In this document: positions 1 through 8,031 of the stretch, piece after piece | How the letters are laid out: each line of letters begins with the position of its first letter | Numbering within the stretch: the first letter of the stretch is position 1 | Notes under the pieces: model-generated | Told to the model about the DNA's origin: nothing | Databases searched by the model: none | Seen by the model: the letters and a program-made list of their open reading frames with translations, nothing else | Assembly (NCBI GenBank): GCA_016182965.1 | Contig: JACPFM010000119.1 | Location: 1 to 35,856 of the forward strand | Length of the DNA: 35,856 nt | DNA from: Deltaproteobacteria bacterium | Lineage (GTDB): Bacteria > Myxococcota_A > Polyangia > Polyangiales > JADJMO01 | Direction of reading: 5' to 3' | Made by a program: the position numbers and the translations under genes

Positions 1-2
1 AC

Positions 3-143
3 GCCGGCTCCGCCAGCGGCGCGCACGCGAACCTCATGACCCTGCCGGGCACCAGCACCGCCGCCCCGGTCGAGTCGTGCGCCACGTGCCACGGCGCGGG
101 GCGTGACAACGACGCGTCGAAGGTCCACGTCGCCAGGCCGTGA
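3..143 (+). CDS. multihaem c-type cytochrome, C-terminal fragment
   Basis: The reading frame is open from the left edge of the window to a TGA at 141-143 and gives the last 46 residues of a protein whose start lies outside. It contains one haem-attachment motif, CATCH, followed by GAGRDNDASKVHV. This tail resembles the last haem site of OmcA/MtrC-type and related multihaem cytochromes, where a CxxCH motif near the end is followed by a Gly-Arg-Asp stretch. Such proteins are exported and carry electrons at or across the outer membrane; here that role is inferred from one motif only. A hairpin with a T-rich tail follows about 60 bp downstream. The total number of haems, and hence the subfamily, cannot be judged from this fragment. 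Confidence 0.65.
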   Translation, partial: AGSASGAHANLMTLPGTSTAAPVESCATCHGAGRDNDASKVHVARP

Positions 144-205
144 TCCACCCACGAGGGCCGCGCGGTCGATGACCTCGACCGCCTGGCCCTCGACCCCGAG
201 GCCGG

Positions 206-239
206 CCCCGCGGAGACGCGGGGTCGGTTTCGTGTTTTT
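206..239 (+). terminator. candidate intrinsic terminator after the cytochrome gene
   Basis: A 6-bp GC stem (CCCCGC at 206-211 pairing with GCGGGG at 218-223, loop GGAGAC) is followed by a T-rich stretch ending in five Ts (235-239). It lies downstream of the cytochrome stop codon on the same strand. The T run is interrupted, so efficiency is uncertain. Confidence 0.45.
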
Positions 240-362
240 GCGGTTTCCCACGCGTTCGCGTCCCGGCACGTTGGCCAAATCGGGTTTGCGTGGCGGCGGT
301 CACGTGCTCAACTCGGGAGGACTGTCACGCGCCGGCGTCGTCGGTGGGGAAGGGGGACGACG

Positions 363-554
363 ATGAAGAACGAGGCTTCCAGCGGGTGGTTCGAGGCGCT
401 GCGCGCGCGCTGCTCCTCCTGCGGCGAGGCGATCGCGCGGCACCCATACTGCGCGTCGTGCGGGCGGCCGCGCCGCTGCGGCGATGACGCGCAATGGCGG
501 CACGATCCACGCGGCCGACTCAGCTGTCCGGACTGCGTCGTCGAAGCGTCCTGA
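363..554 (+). CDS. small zinc-ribbon-like protein (63 aa)
   Basis: A short ORF with ATG start and a purine-rich GGGGAAGGGGG stretch about 5 bases upstream. The product has cysteine pairs at C17/C20, C30/C33 and C55/C58 plus C39. The first two pairs are spaced like a zinc ribbon or rubredoxin knuckle (CSSCGEA..., CASCGRP), and the last CPDC could complete a second metal site. There are no membrane segments and no other recognisable domain. GC at third positions is high, as in neighbouring genes. It stands alone between the cytochrome terminator and the convergent ygfK-like gene. Function is unknown; metal binding is inferred from the cysteines only. Chance ORFs of this length are common in such DNA, but the ordered CxxC pattern argues for a real gene. 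Confidence 0.5.
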   Translation: MKNEASSGWFEALRARCSSCGEAIARHPYCASCGRPRRCGDDAQWRHDPRGRLSCPDCVVEAS

Positions 555-578
555 TGTTCGCGGGCTGGCGTCTGCGAG

Positions 579-2507
<1,929 letters not shown>

Positions 2508-2519
2508 GGCGCGATCCTA
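2508..2519 (-). promoter_or_regulatory. -10-like element just before ygfK (possible leaderless start)
   Basis: Read on the minus strand, TAGGAT (2519-2514) is separated by six bases from the GTG start of the ygfK-like gene. Transcription would begin at or next to the start codon. The same bases could instead be read as a weak AGGA ribosome-binding site, so this is a candidate only. No convincing -35 box is visible. Confidence 0.35.
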
Positions 2520-2646
2520 CGCCTGCGTCGCGTCGGCCGCGCCCCGGGAAGCCGTCCGGGGCGTGATTGTGATCAGCTCCAAAGAAACTACCTGCTCGCC
2601 CGCGGGCGGAGTCGGCGGTAAGCCTTGGGTTCGGCCGGAGGGGGGG

Positions 2647-2692
2647 ACGGGCGCCGCGTGTCGGCTCACCGCGCGCGGCGCCCGTGCTTTTT
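2647..2692 (-). terminator. strong hairpin after the tetR-like gene
   Basis: A perfect 12-bp inverted repeat, ACGGGCGCCGCG (2647-2658) and CGCGGCGCCCGT (2674-2685), begins only a few bases past the stop codon of the TetR gene. The T tract (TTTTT, 2688-2692) is on the plus-strand side, so for the minus-strand operon this is a hairpin without a U tail. It could stop transcripts from either side or protect the 3' end of the operon mRNA. Confidence 0.5.
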
Positions 2693-3285
2693 CACCCGAC
2701 GCCCGAGAGCGCCCGCAAGAGCGTGGCGAAGACGCCGCGGAGCTCGGCCTTGGTGGGCCTCTTCGACGGGCGCACCAGCGCCTCGATCTCGAGGCCGCGC
2801 AGGGTGGCGAGCACGATGCGGGCGTCGCGCTTGGGGTGTGCGGAGCCGAGCGCGCGGGCATGGGCCTCGAGGACGTCGAGCAACCCGCGCTCCCAGGCGG
2901 CGTAGGTCGCCTCCAGCGCCGGGTCGCGGGCGATCTCGAGCGCGAGCTCGATCTCGGCCACCAGCCCGGCGCGGTCTTCTTCGAGATCGCTGAGCACGGT
3001 CGCCGCGAGCATGTCGGCGGCCGCGTCGACCGGCGCCTTCTTCGGGTCGAGCTCGGCGACGATGCGTGCGAAGCGCTCCATCGACGTCGATGCATAATGC
3101 ATCAATGCTTCGCGCAGCAGCGTCTCGCGCGAGTCGAAGTAATAGGTCGTGGCGCGCAGCGAGGTGCCCGCCTCGGCCGCGACGGCGCGGTGGGTGACGG
3201 CGCGCGGTCCCTCGCGGGCGAGCACGCGCAGGGTCGCCTCGAGGACCTCGCGTCTACGCTCCTCGCCCCGCGGCTGCCGCTTCAC
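2692..3285 (-). CDS. TetR/AcrR-family transcriptional regulator
   Basis: A 197-residue protein with the standard TetR N-terminal helix-turn-helix: REVLEATLRVLAREG, then VTHRAVAAEAGTSLRATTYYF at about residues 30-50, where the Tyr-Tyr-Phe before the next helix is typical. The C-terminal part is helical and would form the ligand and dimer domain. The GTG start at 3285 overlaps the kinase stop codon by four bases (GTGA), so the gene is translationally coupled as the last cistron of the saccharopine dehydrogenase/FGGY kinase operon. A longer in-frame extension upstream runs inside the kinase gene and is rejected. The palindrome in the operon promoter (6050-6065) is the obvious candidate binding site, which would make it an autorepressor; this is inferred. 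The inducer is unknown. Confidence 0.88.
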   Translation of the reverse strand: MKRQPRGEERRREVLEATLRVLAREGPRAVTHRAVAAEAGTSLRATTYYFDSRETLLREALMHYASTSMERFARIVAELDPKKAPVDAAADMLAATVLSDLEEDRAGLVAEIELALEIARDPALEATYAAWERGLLDVLEAHARALGSAHPKRDARIVLATLRGLEIEALVRPSKRPTKAELRGVFATLLRALSGVG

Positions 3286-4793
3286 GCGGCGCCCCCGCCG
3301 CGCAGCGCAATCGCGGCGCGCGAGAACGGGCGGTGCAGATCGGCGAGCGCGCGCACGGCGGCATCGTAGACCGGACGCGTCGTCGCGCGCGGGGCGAAGC
3401 GACGATCGACGGCGACCGCGGCCCGCGCGTCGTCGAGCGAGCGGACCACGCCGGTGGCGACGCCGGCGACGAGCGCGGCGCCGATCGCGCCGGCGGTGCG
3501 CGGGTGCGCGACGCGCTCCACCGCGCGCCCGGTCACGTCGGCGACGATCTGCAGCCACGCGTCGCTCTGGGCGCCGCCGCCCGCCGCGCGCAGCGGAGCC
3601 TCCGGGGCGAGCGCCATGGCCTCGACGATGAGGCGGAGGTTCAGCGCGACGCCCTCGAGCACCGCGCGCGCGAGATCGGCTCGGCCGTGCTCGAGGCCGA
3701 GACCGACGAACCCGCCGCGCAGACGCGCGTCGGGGAAGGGGGCCCGCTCGCCGAACAGCCACGGGCAGAACAAGAGCCCGCGCGCGCCCGCGGGAGACGA
3801 CGCGGCGAGCGCGTCGAGGTCACCGCCGTCGCCGGCCCCCGCCGCGACAGGGCCGAGCGTGCGTGTCGCCCAGTCGCGGCATGCGCCCGCGGTCTCCGAT
3901 TCGCCGACGAGCAGCACGCCGCTCGGCGCGGCCGACGGAACCAACGCGACGCCCGCGCGCGGCACCGGCCTCTTGCGATCGCTCGCGGCGGCGATCCACG
4001 CGGAGGTGCCGAGGTAGACGTGCGCCTCGCCGGCGCGGGTCGCGCCGGTGCCGACCGCCATCGCCGGGATGTCGGCGGCGCCCATCGCGACCGCGGTGCC
4101 CTCGCACAGACCGAGCGCCCGCGCGCCCTCGCGGTGGAGCGCGCCGGCCAGGCGCGTGCTCGGGAGGAGCGGCGGGAGCCTATCGAGCGGGAACCGGGCG
4201 AGGAACGCGAGCGCGCGCGACATGGTGCGCGTCTCGGGATCGATCAGCCCCGTGGCGCCGGCGGCGGTGGGATCGAGCGAGAGGCGCCCGGTTGTCCGCG
4301 CCACGAGGAAGCTCGTCGCGTCGCCGAGCGCCCGCGTGCGCGCGAACACCTCCGGCTCGTGCGCGCGCAGCCACGCGACCTTGGCGACGATGTCCTTGCC
4401 CCCGGGCACCGCGCCGGCGAGCGCGCGCACCACGCGCGCGCCGCCCATGCGGCGGACGATCGCGCGCGCCTCCTCCTCGGCGCGCGCGTCCATCCACGCG
4501 ATGGCCTCGCGCATCGGGCGGCCTTCACCGTCCATCGGGACGAGCGTGAGCATCTGCCCGGCGAACGCGAGGGCGTGCACCGACTCCGCGGAGACGCCGG
4601 AGAGGCGCAGCACCTCGCGCGTCGCGTCGCGGGCGGCCGAGACCCACGACTCGGGATCCTGCTCGGCCCAGCCTTCGTGCGGGTGCTCGAGGGTGTGCGG
4701 CGCGACCGACTCGGCGAGCAGCGCGCCGCCGTCGTCGATCAACGCCGCCTTGGTGCCGCTGGTGCCGACGTCGTAACCGAGCAGGAGGGTCAC
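3282..4793 (-). CDS. FGGY-family carbohydrate kinase (xylulokinase-like)
   Basis: A 503-residue sugar kinase of the FGGY family. It shows the N-terminal phosphate-binding motif GYDVGTSGTKAAL (residues 6-18), the AWMDAR substrate loop near 99-104, a likely catalytic aspartate D241 in GAADIPAMAVGTG, LGTSAW at 261-266, and the C-terminal adenosine motif AAGGGAQSDAWLQI around 403-416. Length matches xylulokinases. The enzyme would phosphorylate a sugar or polyol with ATP in the cytoplasm. The substrate is not evident because no transporter or isomerase is adjacent. The GTG start at 4793 has an excellent GAGGAGG site three bases upstream. It lies 7 bp after the saccharopine dehydrogenase-like gene and overlaps tetR by 4 bp, so the three form one operon. 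Confidence 0.85.
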   Translation of the reverse strand: MTLLLGYDVGTSGTKAALIDDGGALLAESVAPHTLEHPHEGWAEQDPESWVSAARDATREVLRLSGVSAESVHALAFAGQMLTLVPMDGEGRPMREAIAWMDARAEEEARAIVRRMGGARVVRALAGAVPGGKDIVAKVAWLRAHEPEVFARTRALGDATSFLVARTTGRLSLDPTAAGATGLIDPETRTMSRALAFLARFPLDRLPPLLPSTRLAGALHREGARALGLCEGTAVAMGAADIPAMAVGTGATRAGEAHVYLGTSAWIAAASDRKRPVPRAGVALVPSAAPSGVLLVGESETAGACRDWATRTLGPVAAGAGDGGDLDALAASSPAGARGLLFCPWLFGERAPFPDARLRGGFVGLGLEHGRADLARAVLEGVALNLRLIVEAMALAPEAPLRAAGGGAQSDAWLQIVADVTGRAVERVAHPRTAGAIGAALVAGVATGVVRSLDDARAAVAVDRRFAPRATTRPVYDAAVRALADLHRPFSRAAIALRGGGAA

Positions 4794-4800
4794 GACCTCC

Positions 4801-6021
4801 TCAGCCCATCGAGAGCGGCACCACCGTGCGCTCCCCCTTGGCGTCGACCTTCTCGACCAGCAGCGTGTCTCCTCCGCCGACGCCGAGCTTGCCGACGATC
4901 TCCATCGCGAGCGTGAGGACCTCGTACGGTCGATAGGCGACCTCGGGCGCGAGAACGCCCTTGTCGAGCACGGCGCCGCGCGCGGCGAGGATCGCGCCGA
5001 CGGCGGCCGGGATGCCGGTGCCTTCGCCCGCGCCCGCCTCGCGCGACGAGATGGAGAGCTCGTAGCGCGTGGGCTCGCCGCGGCGCAGACCGGAGACCAC
5101 CACCTTCAAGCAGCCCGCCGGCCCCGTCACGCCCGCCTCGCGCAGCAGGCGCGCGCGCTGCGAGAGGACGTGCGCGACCGAGAAGTCGAGCGGGACGACC
5201 TTCTGCCCGTTCACCTCGAGCGGCGTCTCGGTGCACGCGCCGACGCGGACCATCTCCTGCGTGAGCCGGAAGTAGGAGAGCGGGAACACCACGCCCATGT
5301 TGGTCGCGCGCTTCAGGCCCGGGATGTTGCGCGGCAGGGTGATCGTCTCGGGGTGCGGGTAGGGGAAAACCGGGAGCGTGCCGACGCCGCGGAAGTCGAC
5401 GTCGACGACGTGCGCCCGCCCGCTCTCTTCGAGCTGACGGACGGTCATCATCTGCCCGTCGATGAACAGCGGCACGTCGTTGGTCATGGCGTGGATGCGG
5501 TGCTTCAACACCGCCGGGCCCTCGTCGGGCTCGCCGCCGTGCGCGTGGTAGATGTCGACGGACTCGACCGAATCGAGCAGCGCGTCGGCGCAGAGACGCA
5601 CGAACACGTTCGCCAGCCCGGGCGAGTTCCCCATGCCGACGACGGCCGAGACGCCGGCCGCCTTCGCGGCGCCGTCGAGCTCGAGCATCTTGCGCGTCGG
5701 CTCGAGATCGTCGCAGACGTCGACCCAGTCGACCCTCGCCGCGAGCGCGGCGGCGAGCATCGGCGGGCCGAACCGGTAGAACGGCCCGATGCAGCCGACG
5801 CCGACGCGCGCGCCGGCGAGCACGCGCTCGAGCGACGCGGCCGACGTGGCGTCGACCTCGACCGCCCGCGCCTTGGCGCCGGCCTGAGCGGCGCTCTCGC
5901 GCGCGGCGTCGAGCCGCGCGTCGGCCACCACGATCTCGTCGAAGTCCGCGACGTGCGCGAGCGAGCGCACCACGACTCGACCGATTCCACCGCCACCGCC
6001 GAGCACCACGACCTTCGACAT
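4801..6021 (-). CDS. saccharopine dehydrogenase-like NAD(P)-dependent protein
   Basis: A 406-residue protein opening with the Rossmann motif VVVLGGGGGIGRVVVRSL, followed by VVADARLDAARESA, the pattern of the saccharopine dehydrogenase NADP-binding family. Later strings such as CIGPFYRFGPPMLAAAL and DVCDDLEPTRKMLELD also fit that family. The bacterial family includes many enzymes unrelated to lysine metabolism, so the reaction is unknown; an NAD(P)-linked oxidoreductase is as far as the sequence goes. The ATG at 6021 is chosen because AGGAGG lies five bases upstream. A longer in-frame start at 6057 would run through the operator and is unlikely. It is the first gene of the operon with the FGGY kinase and TetR regulator. 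Confidence 0.8.
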   Translation of the reverse strand: MSKVVVLGGGGGIGRVVVRSLAHVADFDEIVVADARLDAARESAAQAGAKARAVEVDATSAASLERVLAGARVGVGCIGPFYRFGPPMLAAALAARVDWVDVCDDLEPTRKMLELDGAAKAAGVSAVVGMGNSPGLANVFVRLCADALLDSVESVDIYHAHGGEPDEGPAVLKHRIHAMTNDVPLFIDGQMMTVRQLEESGRAHVVDVDFRGVGTLPVFPYPHPETITLPRNIPGLKRATNMGVVFPLSYFRLTQEMVRVGACTETPLEVNGQKVVPLDFSVAHVLSQRARLLREAGVTGPAGCLKVVVSGLRRGEPTRYELSISSREAGAGEGTGIPAAVGAILAARGAVLDKGVLAPEVAYRPYEVLTLAMEIVGKLGVGGGDTLLVEKVDAKGERTVVPLSMG

Positions 6022-6045
6022 GACCGCCTCCTGGGTTGCCGGATG

Positions 6046-6074
6046 AATATGTAACATTTGTTACACGTTGGCAA
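6046..6074 (-). promoter_or_regulatory. operon promoter with an embedded TetR-type operator
   Basis: On the minus strand, TTGCCA (6074-6069) and CATATT (6051-6046) are spaced by exactly 17 bp, a plausible -35/-10 pair giving a leader of roughly 18 nt with AGGAGG before the ATG at 6021. Between them lies the inverted repeat TGTAACA-TT-TGTTACA (6050-6065), with 7-bp arms typical of TetR-family operators. The overlapping TTGGCA on the plus strand (6068-6073) could serve the divergent FAD oxidoreductase gene (TACGGG at 6092-6097), so one site may control both directions. The TetR gene of the operon is the likely binder; this is inferred. Confidence 0.6.
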
Positions 6075-6104
6075 GGGGGGGCCCGGACTGCTACGGGAGC
6101 GGGC

Positions 6105-7448
6105 GTGAAGTCGACCTGGGACGTGTTGATCGTGGGCGCCGGGAGCGCCGGTGCCACGGCGGCGCTGCACCTCGCGCGCGCCGGACGACGCGTGCTGGTG
6201 CTCGACGCGCGCGCGCTCGACGAAGCGGGCGCGCAGTGGGTCAACGGCGTCCCCGGCTGGATGTTCGACCGCGCCGGCGTCGCGCGGCCGAGCGATCCGC
6301 CCGAGCTCCGCAGCGCGCCCGCGCGCCACGTGATCGTCGATCCCGGCTGGGAGCACCGCGTGGTGCTGCCGCGGTCGCCTCTGCTCTCGGTCGACATGCG
6401 TCACCTGATCGCGCGGCTGCAACGCGAGGCGCGCGCGGCCGGCGCGACGCTGACCGGGCGCACGCCGGTGCGTGACGTGCTGCTCGAGGGCGAGCGCGTC
6501 GTCGGCGTCCGCACGCCCGAAGGCGAGGTGCGCGCGCGCTTCGTGATCGACGCCTCGGGCCTCGCCGGCGTCGTGCGGAGCAAGGTGCCGGCGCTGCGCG
6601 CCGAGTGCCCCGCCCCGCGCGCGAGCGACGTGTGCTCCGCCGCGCAGGAGGTCCGGCGCATCGCCGATCTCGACGGCGCGCGCCGGTGGATCGCGGCGCA
6701 CGGCGCGCCCGGCGACGCGCTCGGCGTGGTCGGCCTCGAGGGCGGCTTCTCCACGCGCAACGTCAACGTCGATCTCCGGTCGGGCGAGGTCGACATCCTC
6801 ACCGGCGCGATCGCAGAGCGCGGTCGCATGTCGGGGCCGGAGCTGCTCGACGCGTTCGTGCGCGCGCAGCCGTGGGTCGGCGAGAAGGTGTTCGGCGGAA
6901 GCGGCGCCATCCCGCTGCGCCGTCCCTTCGATCGGTTGTCGGCGCCGGGCGTCGCGCTGATCGGCGACGCGGCCTGTCAGGTGTTCCCCGCGCACGGCAG
7001 CGGCGTCGGCGCCGGGATGATCGCCGCCCGCGTGCTCGCCGAGGCGCTGCTCGCGCACGCGCCGCAGGCAGGAGACGGCGCGCACGATCCCGGTGTGCGC
7101 TACGAGGCGACGTTCCACCGAGCCACCGGCGCGCTGCTCGCTGCCTACGACGTGTTCCGCCGGCTCTCGCAGGACCTCTCCGCCGAAGACCTCGCGGGCA
7201 TGTTCGCCGCGGGGCTGATCGATCCGGTGGGCTTCGAGGCGGGGCTCTCGCAGCGGATGCCCGTCCTCGGCGCGCGCGACGTGCTGCGGCTCGGGGCGGC
7301 GGCCACCCGCGCGCCGCGTCTCGCCGCGCGGTTCGGGCCGGCGGTAGTGCGCATGCGGCTCGCACACGCGCTCTACCGCGCGCGGCCGCGCCGGCGCGAG
7401 CTCCTCTTCGCCTGGTCGCGCGCGGCAGAGCGGCTGGTGGACGCATGA
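6105..7448 (+). CDS. FAD-dependent oxidoreductase, geranylgeranyl reductase-like
   Basis: A 447-residue flavoprotein. The dinucleotide motif DVLIVGAGSAGATAALHLARAG is at the N-terminus. A mid-region GEVRARFVIDASGLAGVVR matches the FAD-ribose region of the family, and GVALIGDAACQVFPAHGSGVGAGM is the second FAD-binding GD motif of geranylgeranyl reductase/FixC-type and related class A flavin oxidoreductases. The start is taken at the GTG 6105 with GGGAG upstream. The upstream ATG at 6036 would place the operator inside the coding region. The protein may reduce or hydroxylate a hydrophobic substrate, but the substrate is unknown. It overlaps the downstream CcdC-like gene by four bases (ATGA) and is divergent from the saccharopine dehydrogenase operon, sharing its control region. 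Confidence 0.8.
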   Translation: MKSTWDVLIVGAGSAGATAALHLARAGRRVLVLDARALDEAGAQWVNGVPGWMFDRAGVARPSDPPELRSAPARHVIVDPGWEHRVVLPRSPLLSVDMRHLIARLQREARAAGATLTGRTPVRDVLLEGERVVGVRTPEGEVRARFVIDASGLAGVVRSKVPALRAECPAPRASDVCSAAQEVRRIADLDGARRWIAAHGAPGDALGVVGLEGGFSTRNVNVDLRSGEVDILTGAIAERGRMSGPELLDAFVRAQPWVGEKVFGGSGAIPLRRPFDRLSAPGVALIGDAACQVFPAHGSGVGAGMIAARVLAEALLAHAPQAGDGAHDPGVRYEATFHRATGALLAAYDVFRRLSQDLSAEDLAGMFAAGLIDPVGFEAGLSQRMPVLGARDVLRLGAAATRAPRLAARFGPAVVRMRLAHALYRARPRRRELLFAWSRAAERLVDA

Positions 7449-7975
7449 CCATGAGTCCGGCGCTGCGCGTCGCGTTCATCCTCGTGTCCATCGCGGGCGC
7501 CGTGGTGGTCATCTCGTGGCGCATGCGCGAGACGAGCCGTCCGATCGACGCGCGCAAGATCCTCATCCCGCCGCTCGGGATGAGCACCGGCTTCGCGATG
7601 TTCGTCTACCCGCCCACGCGCATCCCCATCCTGTGGGCGGCGGTCGCCTTCCTCTTCGGCGCGTTGGTCCTCTGCTACCCGCTGGCGAAGTCGTCGGAGC
7701 TCGCGCGGGTGGGCGACGAGATCCGACTGCGCAGGTCGCCCGCCTTCCTGTGGATCCTCTTCGCGCTCGTGACCATCCGCTTCGCGGCGCGCACGTGGGT
7801 CGAGCACTACGTGAGCCCGCTGCAGACCGGCTCGATCTTCTTCGTCACCGCCTTCGGCATGATCCTGCCCTGGCGGCTGCTCATGTACCGCAAGTACAAG
7901 CGGCTGGTCGCTCAACGCGAGAGCGAGCCCCGAGCAGGCGAAGGCGCGGGCCCGGGGCCGGCCGCCACGGTCTGA
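7445..7975 (+). CDS. CcdC-family membrane protein
   Basis: A 176-residue integral membrane protein with about four hydrophobic segments (roughly residues 5-23, 50-75, 97-115 and 125-142). The segment RPIDARKILIPPLGMSTGFAMF matches the conserved start of the CcdC family, first described in a Bacillus cytochrome c maturation cluster though its biochemical role is not settled. The C-terminal tail is polar and charged. The ATG start overlaps the stop of the FAD oxidoreductase (ATGA), so the two are cotranscribed. A link to haem or thiol chemistry is suggested only by the family name. Confidence 0.75.
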   Translation: MTMSPALRVAFILVSIAGAVVVISWRMRETSRPIDARKILIPPLGMSTGFAMFVYPPTRIPILWAAVAFLFGALVLCYPLAKSSELARVGDEIRLRRSPAFLWILFALVTIRFAARTWVEHYVSPLQTGSIFFVTAFGMILPWRLLMYRKYKRLVAQRESEPRAGEGAGPGPAATV

Positions 7976-8019
7976 AGGTTCTCGCCGGGCACTGATGGTC
8001 CTCGCGACCGGGCGTGCTG

Positions 8020-8031
8020 TAGGCTCGTCCG
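8020..8031 (+). promoter_or_regulatory. -10-like element directly before the TerB-kinase gene
   Basis: TAGGCT (8020-8025) lies six bases before the GTG start at 8032, and no Shine-Dalgarno sequence is present. This is the same arrangement as at the ygfK-like, moaA and moaE genes, consistent with a leaderless transcript. No clear -35 box is seen. Confidence 0.35.

Noticed and set aside
6022..6057. Upstream extension of the saccharopine dehydrogenase-like protein to 6057
   Set aside because: It would place the operator and -10 box in coding sequence, and the ATG at 6021 has AGGAGG at good spacing.
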